Assembly (NCBI RefSeq): GCF_002252755.1
Contig: NZ_NHOY01000067.1
Coordinates: 1-64,000, forward strand
Direction: 5' to 3'
DNA: 64,000 nt
From: Halorubrum sp. Hd13
GTDB lineage: Archaea; Halobacteriota; Halobacteria; Halobacteriales; Haloferacaceae
The notes beneath the pieces were generated by a model. The model had not been told where the DNA came from, did not search any database, and saw nothing but the letters and a program-made list of their open reading frames with translations. A program made the position numbers and the translations under genes. This document shows positions 34,898 through 43,817 of the stretch, piece after piece; position 1 is the first letter of the stretch; each line of letters starts with the position of its first letter.

Positions 34898-35758
34898 CTA
34901 TCGGCCGAGCCGTTCAGTGCGCCACGATTCGGTGTCCGGCGTTTGGTTGAACGTGTAGATGTGGATCCCCCTGATCTTGTAGTGATCGTCGTCCGCGTAC
35001 GGCGCGAGCCCGTCGATGAGGTCGTCGGGCTTGTACACCCCCCGCGATCCGACGAGCTGCCTTACAAAGCCGAGTATGCCGGTCGTCTTCCGAAGGAACT
35101 TGATCGAGTCGCCGACGCCGACCTTCTGTGAGATCTGCATCAGGCGCTGGTAGTTCATCACGCCCGGGATGCCGACCTCGACGGGGAGGTCGACGCCGTC
35201 GTCGCGGATGTCGTCGATCCACTCGAGCACGGCGTCGGGGTCGTAACAGAGCTGTGTGACGAGGTAGGTCGCGTACGGGCTTTTCTTCGCCATCGCGTCG
35301 GACAGGGCCTCCGCGTCGAGGAAGTCGTGTCCCTCGGGATATCCGGTGATGCCGACCTCGTCGAAGGAGTGGCCCAACTCGTCGAGAGCGACCAACAGGT
35401 CGTGTGCGGACTCGAACTCGCCGGCGGGCTCCTCGCGGTCGCCGCCCGGCACGAAGATGTCCGTCACGCCGGCGTCGGTGAGGCGCTCGGCGATCTCATC
35501 GAGGTGGTCGCGATCCTCGACGTAGCGCGCGGCGATGTGCGGCGAGACGTCGTATCCGAGTGCGGCCGCCTGCTCGGTGCGCTCGACCGTGGTGTCGATC
35601 CCGAGCTGCGGAGACGTGGTGACGGCGATCGTCGCGTCGTCCGGCAGGTGCCGGATCTCGTCCTCGAAGCTCTCGAACGGCATCAGTTCGAATCGTGCGT
35701 CAGTGAGAAGCGCTCCGACGCCGTCACTCCGCTTGATCGCTTGCGTTCCAGCCGACAT
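34898..35758 (-). CDS. metF: Methylenetetrahydrofolate reductase (MetF-like)
   Basis: A protein of 286 residues with the TIM-barrel of the MTHFR family. The short, acidic archaeal form keeps TTSPQLGIDTTVE, the YDVSPHIAARYVEDR segment, IFVPGGDREEPAGEFESAHDLL, GITGYPEGHDF and YLVTQLCYDPDAVLEW. It then has the end region GIPGVMNYQRLMQISQKVGVG. The family interconverts methylene-THF and 5-methyl-THF. In this island the likely direction is oxidation of 5-methyl-THF made by the DmdA/GcvT-like methyltransferase, but methionine synthesis is the usual role. Start ATG 35758; a TATA-like TTTAAAC about 60 nt upstream and an inverted repeat next to it form the promoter. Confidence 0.85.
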   Translation of the reverse strand: MSAGTQAIKRSDGVGALLTDARFELMPFESFEDEIRHLPDDATIAVTTSPQLGIDTTVERTEQAAALGYDVSPHIAARYVEDRDHLDEIAERLTDAGVTDIFVPGGDREEPAGEFESAHDLLVALDELGHSFDEVGITGYPEGHDFLDAEALSDAMAKKSPYATYLVTQLCYDPDAVLEWIDDIRDDGVDLPVEVGIPGVMNYQRLMQISQKVGVGDSIKFLRKTTGILGFVRQLVGSRGVYKPDDLIDGLAPYADDDHYKIRGIHIYTFNQTPDTESWRTERLGR

Positions 35759-35820
35759 TACTGTTCATACGTAAGTGGTAGACCTATTTCCATCTGTGGG
35801 TTCCCCAGTCAACCAGTTTA

Positions 35821-35839
35821 AATGGTAGTCGTTACCATT
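35821..35839. promoter_or_regulatory. Inverted repeat upstream of metF
   Basis: AATGGTAGTCGTTACCATT, 7-base arms and a 5-base spacer, lies just upstream of the TATA-like TTTAAAC. It shares the GGTA-N5/6-TACC core with the folD palindrome. Confidence 0.45.
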
Positions 35840-35903
35840 ACTCGTTCGACGCCCGGATCGCCGCGTAGCGCCGTCCGATCGCGGCTCGAATCGGGTCGCA
35901 GCG

Positions 35904-37076
35904 TCATCCGCTCGCGGTCGTACACTGCCGAACGCGTGCGGCGGCCTCCTCGTATGTAACCTCCCTGTCGGGGGCTTTAGAGAGGCGGCACATCACGAGG
36001 TCTAGGAGGTCGAGTTGGTCCAGCAGTTCCCGGGCGTAGCCGTCGTCAAGGTCGAGGTCCCGTCTGACCTCGTAGACGGTCGACGACCGCACGACCGACT
36101 CGATGACATCTCCGATCTCGACGTCGTCCGGCAGGCCGATACCGTCGGCGACGAGTTTGGCGTCGGGGAACGACCGCCGCGAGTCCTCCTCCGTGGACGG
36201 TTCCACGGAGGAAGACTCCACGGGGGACCCGTCCCGTTCGGACGCCTCATCCCGTTCCGACGGTCCGTCCGCCGTCCCCTGATCGGTCCGCCCGTCTGTG
36301 GTCGCCGTCTCGTAGGCGGTCGGCTCGTGGACCCCGGCGTCGATCATGTACCGCCGGACCGTCTCGGCGGAGACGTCCATCGCGATCGCGTCCCGCATCT
36401 CGGAGAACGTATCGCACTCCGCGTAGAGCGCCCGGAGGTACTCGACGTCCTCGTACGGCGGCATCGACTCGTCGCGGACCGCCTCCACGCCGTCACTCGG
36501 GCCACTCTCGGACGGGTCACTCTCGGACGGGTCACCACCGGCCGGATCACTCCCGACCGGATCACTCCCGACCGGATCAGTCTCGGGCGGGTTACTCTCT
36601 GCCGGTTCGACATCGCCGACGGTGTCGGTGACGGCCTCACGGCGGGCGCGTTCGACCATCGATCCGCCGTTGCCGTCCGTGACGGCGTCGCCCGTCACGC
36701 GGCCCTCCGATTCCGCAGGCCCGGCGGCTGGAGGATCGATGGTCAGGTCGAGGGCCACTTCGAGCGCCCCGTGCGTGACCTCGACCGTTCGTCCGCTCAC
36801 CTCGACGGTCGCCGCCGTCGATGTCGGGAGCGGAACCAGCTCCGGCACCGTCAACTCGACCGCGAGCCCGCCGTCGTCGGTGAGCGACGTGGCCTCCACG
36901 GTCGGCTCCCGGTCCGTCTCGTCAGTCGGCGTCGAGCGGAGAGGCACCAGCACCTCCATATCGACGCGGAGCGTGGAGCCGTCCGTCGTCGCCTCGACGT
37001 TCCGGACCGACCTGCCGCGCGACTGCTGGTTCCCGACGAGCGTCGAGAGGACGTCGAAGGTGGTCTGGAGCCCCAT
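35904..37076 (-). CDS. Hypothetical protein with Pro/Ser/Asp-rich linker
   Basis: A protein of 390 residues, no family recognised. The first 125 residues form a beta-rich domain (MGLQTTFDVLSTLVGNQQSRGR, then strands ending VTHGALEVALDLTID). The middle (about 155-200) is a low-complexity stretch of short repeats built on SDPVG and SDPSE. After that an HTH-like segment, YEDVEYLRALYAECDTFSEM to DVSAETVRRYMIDAGVHEP, suggests DNA binding. The C-terminus has another helical pair, LDDGYARELLDQLDLLDLV. It is probably a haloarchaeal regulator-like protein. Single gene, convergent with nothing nearby. Confidence 0.6.
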   Translation of the reverse strand: MGLQTTFDVLSTLVGNQQSRGRSVRNVEATTDGSTLRVDMEVLVPLRSTPTDETDREPTVEATSLTDDGGLAVELTVPELVPLPTSTAATVEVSGRTVEVTHGALEVALDLTIDPPAAGPAESEGRVTGDAVTDGNGGSMVERARREAVTDTVGDVEPAESNPPETDPVGSDPVGSDPAGGDPSESDPSESGPSDGVEAVRDESMPPYEDVEYLRALYAECDTFSEMRDAIAMDVSAETVRRYMIDAGVHEPTAYETATTDGRTDQGTADGPSERDEASERDGSPVESSSVEPSTEEDSRRSFPDAKLVADGIGLPDDVEIGDVIESVVRSSTVYEVRRDLDLDDGYARELLDQLDLLDLVMCRLSKAPDREVTYEEAAARVRQCTTASG

Positions 37077-37207
37077 GACAATGCTATTCTATGACATAAC
37101 GTACAATAAGCGTGCGTGGGGAATACTGAACCCGTTTAATATAATAATCGAATACGTGAAGCTCTTTAAACCGGCGGCACGGGGTGTCGACGCCTGTTCG
37201 CCGAGTC

Positions 37208-38143
37208 TCACCCGCGGGTCGCGACCGCCGCGAGACGCTCCCCCTCGACGACGACCCCGCGAGCCAACGAGTAGACGACGCCGGCCTCGGAGACGGTGAC
37301 GGTCCCGAGGCGTTCGAACGAGGTCGGACGGTACACCGCACCCAGCGTGTCGCCCGCCTCGAGACGGTCGCCGACCCCGACCGACCGTCGGGGCTCAAAC
37401 AACCCCGACTCCTCGGCGATGGTGTGTTCGAGACTGTTCCGGAGCACGGTCTGAACCGCCGGTGCGGACGGTTCTCCCTCGAGGACCCGCATCTCCCGGA
37501 GTACGTTCATGACGCCGCTAACGCCGGTTTCGACGGCCGACCGATCGACCGTTCGACTGTTCGATAGCTCCGCGGTGATCGCCGGGATCCCGACGCGCTC
37601 CGCGGCGTCCCGGAGCATCCCGGTGGGCCCCTCGTCCGGGTCGGCGAGCAGGTACTCCGTCCCGAAGGCCCTCGCGAGCCCGCGCGCGTCGGAGCCCTCT
37701 CCGAACCTGACGTGTGCCAGCATGTCCGGCGTCCCGGTGTGGAGGTCGACGACCGCGTCGGCGTCGGTCACCAGCTCCCAGAGCCGGGCGGCCACCCGTT
37801 CCTGGAAGCTGCCGGTTTCGTCGCCCGGCCAGACCCGGTTCAGGTTCGCGTTCCGCGCGTCGTACGCCGTCGGCGTGACGTACGACCGGTGATCGAAGGC
37901 CAGCGGGTTCGCCACCGGCACGGCGACGACGGTGCCCGCGAGGTCAGCCTCGATGAGCCGCTCGTGGAGGTGCCGCAACGTGACCGGCCCGTTGAGTTCG
38001 ATACCATGTTGTGCCGCCTGCAGGTAGACGGTCGGCCCGCTGCCCCCCGCGTACCGGTGGACCGTTGCGTCGACGGTCGCGCCGGAGGGATGTCGGCTGA
38101 GGCGGCGGTCGGTCGTCGTATGAGTTACCGGCTCGTACTCCAT
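37208..38143 (-). CDS. Succinylglutamate desuccinylase/aspartoacylase family (M14-like) deacylase
   Basis: A zinc-dependent deacylase of 311 residues. Metal ligands are His46 and Glu49 (QAAQHGIELNGP) and His135 (VDLHTG). The substrate Arg/Asn motif DARNANLNRVWPGD and the catalytic Glu region AITAELSNSRTVD follow. The last 80 residues form the beta-barrel domain of the AstE/AspA family. It would remove an acyl group from an N-acyl amino acid; the natural substrate is unknown. ATG 38143 (MEYEPVTHTT) is chosen; the ORF extends upstream but without family similarity. It is divergent from the dimethylglycine dehydrogenase-like pair, sharing a 300-base control region. Confidence 0.82.
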   Translation of the reverse strand: MEYEPVTHTTTDRRLSRHPSGATVDATVHRYAGGSGPTVYLQAAQHGIELNGPVTLRHLHERLIEADLAGTVVAVPVANPLAFDHRSYVTPTAYDARNANLNRVWPGDETGSFQERVAARLWELVTDADAVVDLHTGTPDMLAHVRFGEGSDARGLARAFGTEYLLADPDEGPTGMLRDAAERVGIPAITAELSNSRTVDRSAVETGVSGVMNVLREMRVLEGEPSAPAVQTVLRNSLEHTIAEESGLFEPRRSVGVGDRLEAGDTLGAVYRPTSFERLGTVTVSEAGVVYSLARGVVVEGERLAAVATRG

Positions 38144-38397
38144 GGTCTGACCCGGCGGTACAGGGGCAAAAGCCCCGGGCTCACCCTCGTTCGTCGAGGG
38201 GCCGTGATCCCCTCGCGGACCGTCGCGACCGATCGCCACGAGAACCGGGAGGGACGCGACGGACATCGAACGCCGACGCGACGGACGCCGAGATGGGACA
38301 CCAGACGACTCGAGCGAGGCGGGCGACGGCCGCGAAACCACATTCTGACAGGAGCCGGACGGGTTGAGGGGAAACGGGCCCCAAAGACGGCCTATGC

Positions 38398-38412
38398 GAC
38401 AATTATATTCCG
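38398..38412 (+). promoter_or_regulatory. TATA box of the first dehydrogenase-GcvT gene
   Basis: AATTATATTC is centred about 34 bases before the ATG at 38440, predicting a leader of about 8 nt. The gene beyond opens a five-gene run. Confidence 0.5.
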
Positions 38413-38439
38413 CCGCCATAGCGAGATACAGTCGTATTT

Positions 38440-41013
38440 ATGCAGCCCACAGAAAGCCTGCCGACGCAGGCCGACACCGTCGTCATCGGTGCCGGAATCG
38501 TCGGCTGCAACGTCGCGTACCAGCTCACGAAACTCGGTCGGGAGGACGTCGTGGTCGTCGATCAGGGCCCGATGCCGACCACCGGCGGGTCTTCGACGCA
38601 CGCGCCGGGGATCATGTTCCAGACCGCGGAGCCGAAGACGCTCAGCCAGTTCGCCGACTACAGCCGAGAGCTCTACTCGGAGCTCGAGGGCGCCGACGGC
38701 AAGCAGGCGTACAACGAGACGGGCGGCATCGAGGTCGCCCGCAGCGAGGAGCGAATGGCGTTCCTCCAGCGGCGGGTGGAGGCGGCGAAGGCGTGGGGGA
38801 TCCCGGATCCGCAGCTGCTCTCCCCCGAAGAAGTGACCGAGCACCTCCCGCTGGTCGACGAGGAGCGCATCCTCGGCGGCTACTACTCGCCGACCGACGG
38901 GCAGGTCTCCGGCGTCATCGCCTGCGACGCGCTGGCGCGGGCCGCGATAGACCGGGGGGCGACGTTCGTTCCGCACACGCGCACGGAGGACGTCGAAACG
39001 GCCGACGGCGGGGTTCAATCGGTCGTCACCGAGAACGGCACCATCGAGTGCGACGACGTCGTCGTCGCGACGAACATCTGGGCGCGGCAGCTCGGCGAGA
39101 AGCTCGGCGTCCACCTGCCCGTGACGCCGGTCGAACACCAGTACACGATGACGGAGTCGCTCGACGAACTGGGCGACGCCGCCGTCGACGTCGCGAACCA
39201 CCCGCTGTTCGAGAACTACCGCAACGTCTCCGGCGAGAAGGCGAAACGGTTGCTCGTCGGGCCGGACCGTCCGATCCTGCGCGATCAGGACAACGCGATG
39301 TACTTCCGGACCCACGGCGATTCCTACGGCATCGGCTCGTACAACCACGAACCGATCGTGCCGGATCCGATGGAGCTCGGCGGCAACGATCCGGACGGCG
39401 AGCAGGGATCGGTCCACGAGTTCACCGACCAGCACATGAACAACGCGACCCACCCGGACCGACCGCACAAGTCCCCCCGGCAGGCCAGCGACGAGCTGCT
39501 GCCGGCGACAGAGGGGAAGGAGCTCGAGTTCAAGTACAACGGGATGTTCGCCGAATCGCCGAACGGCCTGCCGGTCATGGGTCCGGTCCAAGAGTGCGAC
39601 GGGCTCTGGACCGCGGCAGCGATCTGGGTGACCCACGCCGGGGGCGCCGGAAAGGCGCTGGCGGAGTGGATGGTGAACGGGGTCCCGCGGCTCGACGACG
39701 GCCCGATCGACCTCGCGGACAGCGACGTGAACCGGTTCGACGCCCACGAGGGGTCGTGGGACTTCGCCCGCGACATCGGCGCCGAGGAGTACCGCATCGT
39801 CTACAACGTCATGCACCCCAAGTGGGTCTGGACGGACAAACAGCGGGACATCCGGCGGACGCCGATGTACCACACCCACAAGGAGATGGGCGCGGAGCTG
39901 TGGGCCGAGGCGGGCTGGGAGGAACCGCAGTGGTTCGAGTCCAACGCCGACCTCGTCGACCGGTACGCCGACCGGATCCCCGACCGCGACGGCTGGGAGG
40001 GGAAGTACTGGTCGCCGATCGAGGGCGCGGAGGCCCTGCACGTCCGCGACGCCGTCGGGCTCCACGACATGACCTCGTTCAACAAGATCGAGGTCATCGG
40101 CAGCGACGCCGAGGCGTTCCTCGGGCGCCTCTGTACGAACGCGATCGACCTCGACGTCGGCGACATCACGTACACGCTGCTGTGTAACGAGGGCGGGGGC
40201 GTCCGGGCCGACATCACCGTCACCCGGACCGACGACGACCGCTATCTCCTGTTGACGACCGGCAGGGAGGTCGGGAACAACCACGTCGCATGGGTCCGCA
40301 ACCACTCCCCCGACGACGTGGTCGTCAACGAGGTCACGTCCGACCTCGCGGCGATGGTCTGTACCGGTCCCGACGCTCGAAAGGTCCTCTCGAAGGTGAT
40401 TGACACCGACCTCTCCGACGAGGCCTTCCCGTTCTACACGAGCCAGGAGACGTTCGTGAACAACGTTCCGGTGCGGGCGATGCGGCTCTCGTACGCGGGC
40501 GAGCTCGGCTGGGAGCTCTACACCCCCTCCGAGTACGGCGAGCAGCTCTGGGAGCACGTCCTCGAGGCCGGCAAAGAGTACGACATTCGCCCGTACGGCA
40601 ACGGCGCGCTGAACGCGCTCCGCATCGAGAAAGGGTTCCGGCTCTGGGGCGAGGACCTCCACACCGAGCACAATCCCTACGAGGCGGGCCTCGGGTGGGC
40701 CGTCGACCTCGACACCGACTTCATCGGCAAGGCGGCCGTCGCCGCCGCCGCGGACGGGGATAACATCAGCCACGAGGTCGCCTGCCTGACGCTCGACGAC
40801 GAGACCGCGACGATCCTCGACGACCGACCGGTGCTTGATGGCGACGAGGCGATCGGCTACGTCCACAGCGCCGAGTACGGCTACACGGCCGGCGCCTGCG
40901 TCGCGTACACGTACCTGCCGCCGGAGTACGCCGAGCCGGGCACCGAGGTCGACGTGCTCTTCGAGGGCGACCGCTACGCCGCGACCGTCCGCGAGGAGCC
41001 GCTGGTCGACTGA
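38440..41013 (+). CDS. FAD-dependent dimethylglycine/sarcosine dehydrogenase-like protein with GcvT domain, copy 1
   Basis: A protein of 857 residues. The N-terminal DAO-type flavoprotein (about 1-380) has the Rossmann loop VVIGAGIVG (14-22). His54 in SSTHAPG matches the covalent-FAD His of mammalian dimethylglycine and sarcosine dehydrogenases. A linker domain (about 390-440) and the THF-binding GcvT fold (about 480-857; MTSFNKIEV, CTNAIDLDVGDITYTLLCNEGG, ELGWELYTPSEYG, FRLWGEDL) follow. The family demethylates N-methylated glycines and passes formaldehyde to THF as methylene-THF. The N-methyl substrate is not determined. A close paralogue follows 213 bases on. ATG 38440 lies just after its promoter. 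Confidence 0.92.
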   Translation: MQPTESLPTQADTVVIGAGIVGCNVAYQLTKLGREDVVVVDQGPMPTTGGSSTHAPGIMFQTAEPKTLSQFADYSRELYSELEGADGKQAYNETGGIEVARSEERMAFLQRRVEAAKAWGIPDPQLLSPEEVTEHLPLVDEERILGGYYSPTDGQVSGVIACDALARAAIDRGATFVPHTRTEDVETADGGVQSVVTENGTIECDDVVVATNIWARQLGEKLGVHLPVTPVEHQYTMTESLDELGDAAVDVANHPLFENYRNVSGEKAKRLLVGPDRPILRDQDNAMYFRTHGDSYGIGSYNHEPIVPDPMELGGNDPDGEQGSVHEFTDQHMNNATHPDRPHKSPRQASDELLPATEGKELEFKYNGMFAESPNGLPVMGPVQECDGLWTAAAIWVTHAGGAGKALAEWMVNGVPRLDDGPIDLADSDVNRFDAHEGSWDFARDIGAEEYRIVYNVMHPKWVWTDKQRDIRRTPMYHTHKEMGAELWAEAGWEEPQWFESNADLVDRYADRIPDRDGWEGKYWSPIEGAEALHVRDAVGLHDMTSFNKIEVIGSDAEAFLGRLCTNAIDLDVGDITYTLLCNEGGGVRADITVTRTDDDRYLLLTTGREVGNNHVAWVRNHSPDDVVVNEVTSDLAAMVCTGPDARKVLSKVIDTDLSDEAFPFYTSQETFVNNVPVRAMRLSYAGELGWELYTPSEYGEQLWEHVLEAGKEYDIRPYGNGALNALRIEKGFRLWGEDLHTEHNPYEAGLGWAVDLDTDFIGKAAVAAAADGDNISHEVACLTLDDETATILDDRPVLDGDEAIGYVHSAEYGYTAGACVAYTYLPPEYAEPGTEVDVLFEGDRYAATVREEPLVD

Positions 41014-41226
41014 GGGATCGGAGCACCGCTGGCTCCCGGGTCGTGCCCCGTCGGGTCACAGATCGTTTCCCATCGCTGTCACGTTGTGGTTTGCCACCGG
41101 GGACGTGAGACGGTCCGGTCGTCGCCGGACACCCCGATACCGCCGCACGCTACCGGTTTCACCGTTCTTCGCCCGTATTTACCGATGTATTTATGAGACG
41201 GACACGGCCATTCTTTGAGAGAACTA

Positions 41227-43776
41227 ATGTCTAGCACGAAGCCTCCCACGAAGGCCAAGACCGTCGTCATCGGCGCGGGTGCCGTCGGCTGCAGCGTCGC
41301 CTACCACCTGAGCGAACTCGGGGCCGAGGACGTGGTCGTCGTCGACCAGGGGCCGCTCCCCGTCACGGGCGGATCGTCGGTCCACGCGCCCGGGATCATG
41401 TTCCAGACGTCGCCGTCGAAGATACAGACGAAGACGGCCCACTACACGAGCCGGCTGCTGTCCGACGCGGGCGTGTACGACGAGGTCGGGGGCATCGAGC
41501 TGGCCCGGAGCGAGGAGCGGATGGACTTCCTGCGCCGGCGCGTCGAGTGGGCGACCGCCTACGGCCTGCCGGAGCCCGAGCTACTGTCGCCCGAGGAGGT
41601 GACCGAACACCTCCCGCTGGTGAACGAAGAGGAGATCTTGGGCGGCTACTACTCGCCGACCGACGGCCGCGTCGACGGCATCAGCGCGCTCCAGTGGTAC
41701 GTTGAACACAGTTCCGCGGACTTCTACGGGAACGTCGAGGTGACGGACATGGAGGTCACCGGCGGCGAGATCGGCGCGGTCGTCACCGACGACGGCCGCA
41801 TCGAGTGCGATCGGTGCGTCATCGCGACGAACAACTGGGGGTACCAGACGGGTCAGCTCGCGGGGCTGGACCTCCCGATCGCGCCCGTCGAACACCAGTA
41901 CGTGGTCACGGAACCGATGGAGGAGCTGGCCGACGCGGACAGCAACGTCGGCGAGAACACGTCGGGGCTCGACGTGCCCGGCAACCGCGACATCCAGGAG
42001 CAGATGAGCGAGGGGCCGCACCGACCGGTCGGCCGCGATCAAGACCACTCGCTGTACTTCCGGACCCACGGCGACGCCATCGGCCTCGGGTCGTACAACC
42101 ACGAGACCCTGTCCGTCGACCCGGAGGCGATGGGAACGAACACCGAGGACAGTCAGGCGTCGGTCCGCGGCTTCACCGAGGAACACTGGACGAAGCCGAC
42201 TCATCGGTACCGCGACAAGTCGGCGAAGCAGGCGTTCGACGAACTCCTGCCGGCGACCGCCGACGCCGAGTACGCCGCCACGGAGAACGGCATCTTCGTG
42301 TTCACGCCGGACGGGATGCCCGCGGTCGGCCCGACCGAGGTCGACGGCCTCTGGTCCGGGCTGGCCATCTGGTGGACCCACTCGGGCGGCTACGGCCGCA
42401 TCATCGCCGAGTGGATGGAGAACGGCGTCCCGCGGCTCCCGTCGGGTCCCGTCGACACCGGCGGCATCCACGTGCGACGGTTCGAACCCCACGCCGGCGA
42501 GACGGACTACTTCGTCGACCGGGGAGACACCCGCTACGAGCAGGTGTACATGAACGTCGAACCGCGGTGGCAACCCGACGACCACCGCGGGCTGCGGACG
42601 AGCCCCTTCTACGCCCAACAGCAGGCTCTCGGGGCGGAGTTCTACCAGTCCGGGGGCTGGGAGACGCCGCAGTGGTACGAGTCCAACGCCGACCTCGTCG
42701 ACCGCTACGCCGACCGGATCCCCGAGCAGGACGGCTGGCAGGGGATCAACCGGTCGGCGATAGAGGGCGCGGAACACCTTCACACCCGCGAGAAGGTATC
42801 GATGTTCGATATGACGACGTTCAGCTCCATCATGGTGGAGGGCGACGGCGCCGGTGAGTTCCTCCAGCGGATGTGCAGCAACGACGTCGACATCGAGGAC
42901 GGACAGGTCCGGTACTCGCTGCTGCTGAACGAGGGCGGCAACATCCTCGCGGACGTGACGGTCGTCCGACTCGACAGCGAGGAGTACATGGTCACGACCG
43001 GCGGCGGCAACTCGCCGGGCATCCACGGCGGCTGGCTGGAGGACCACGCCCCGGAGACGGTGTCGGTTACTATCGAGGAGAGCGCCCGGTCGACGATCGG
43101 CCTGTGGGGCCCGAAGTCCAGGCTCCTGCTTCAGCGGTGTACGAACGCCGACGTCAGCGACGAGGACTTCGGCTACTTCACGGCCAAGCAGATCTACGTC
43201 GGCGAGGTGCCGGTCGTCGCGCTGCGGGTCTCCTACGTCGGTGAGCTCGGCTGGGAGCTGTGGGCGCCGAGCGAGTACGGGCAGCGGCTCTGGGAGACGC
43301 TGTCCGAGGCCGGCCGGGACCTCGACGTGCGGCCGATGGGCGGGGGCGCCTTGGAGTCGATGCGCCTCGAGAAGGGCTTCCGACTGTGGGGAACCGACAT
43401 CGACACCGACTCGAACCCCTACGAGGCCGGGCTCCCGTTCGCCGTGGACATGGACACCGACTTCGTCGGCAGGGAGGCGCTGCAGGCGGCCCGTGAGGAC
43501 GGCATCGACGACCGGATCGTCCCCCTCACGCTCGACGACTCGACGGACGTCATGCTGAGCGGACGGCCCGTCATGATCGACGGTGAGGCCCAGGGGTACG
43601 TTCAGGCGGGCGATTACGGCTACTCGATCGGCGAGTCCGTCGCCTACACGTACCTCCCCGACGAGTACGCCGAGGCCGGCACGTCCGTGCAGATACGCTG
43701 TGAGGGCGAGACGTACGACGCGACGGTGCGCGGCGAACCGCTCTTCGACGCCGAACGAGACAAGATCCTCCGATGA
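41227..43776 (+). CDS. FAD-dependent dimethylglycine/sarcosine dehydrogenase-like protein with GcvT domain, copy 2
   Basis: A paralogue of 849 residues with the same order: Rossmann VVIGAGAVG (13-21), covalent-FAD His53 (SSVHAPG), linker, then GcvT domain (FDMTTFSSIMVEG, CSNDVDIEDGQVRYSLLLNEGG, VGELGWELWAPSEYG, FRLWGTDIDTDSNP). The two share long blocks but differ enough to have different N-methyl substrates, for example dimethylglycine and sarcosine. It has its own TATA-like GTATTTATG about 35 bases upstream. Its stop overlaps the ATG of a 14-codon ORF that in turn overlaps ilvA, so the genes are translationally linked. Expected product is 5,10-methylene-THF. Confidence 0.92.
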   Translation: MSSTKPPTKAKTVVIGAGAVGCSVAYHLSELGAEDVVVVDQGPLPVTGGSSVHAPGIMFQTSPSKIQTKTAHYTSRLLSDAGVYDEVGGIELARSEERMDFLRRRVEWATAYGLPEPELLSPEEVTEHLPLVNEEEILGGYYSPTDGRVDGISALQWYVEHSSADFYGNVEVTDMEVTGGEIGAVVTDDGRIECDRCVIATNNWGYQTGQLAGLDLPIAPVEHQYVVTEPMEELADADSNVGENTSGLDVPGNRDIQEQMSEGPHRPVGRDQDHSLYFRTHGDAIGLGSYNHETLSVDPEAMGTNTEDSQASVRGFTEEHWTKPTHRYRDKSAKQAFDELLPATADAEYAATENGIFVFTPDGMPAVGPTEVDGLWSGLAIWWTHSGGYGRIIAEWMENGVPRLPSGPVDTGGIHVRRFEPHAGETDYFVDRGDTRYEQVYMNVEPRWQPDDHRGLRTSPFYAQQQALGAEFYQSGGWETPQWYESNADLVDRYADRIPEQDGWQGINRSAIEGAEHLHTREKVSMFDMTTFSSIMVEGDGAGEFLQRMCSNDVDIEDGQVRYSLLLNEGGNILADVTVVRLDSEEYMVTTGGGNSPGIHGGWLEDHAPETVSVTIEESARSTIGLWGPKSRLLLQRCTNADVSDEDFGYFTAKQIYVGEVPVVALRVSYVGELGWELWAPSEYGQRLWETLSEAGRDLDVRPMGGGALESMRLEKGFRLWGTDIDTDSNPYEAGLPFAVDMDTDFVGREALQAAREDGIDDRIVPLTLDDSTDVMLSGRPVMIDGEAQGYVQAGDYGYSIGESVAYTYLPDEYAEAGTSVQIRCEGETYDATVRGEPLFDAERDKILR

Positions 43777-43817
43777 GCGCCAGTATCACGGACCCGACCG
43801 TCCAGTTCGCCCGATGA
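43773..43817 (+). CDS. 14-residue mini-ORF bridging the dehydrogenase and ilvA
   Basis: MSASITDPTVQFAR opens at an ATG overlapping the stop of copy 2 and closes in a TGA overlapping the ATG of the dehydratase gene (ATGA at both ends). Its position suggests it serves to carry ribosomes across the 37-base gap. It has no family similarity I can see. Confidence 0.4.
   Translation: MSASITDPTVQFAR

Noticed and set aside
38392-40866. 824-residue antisense frame over the first dehydrogenase gene
   Set aside because: Third-position GC bias keeps the reverse frame open. No domain is seen and the dehydrogenase on the other strand is full length.
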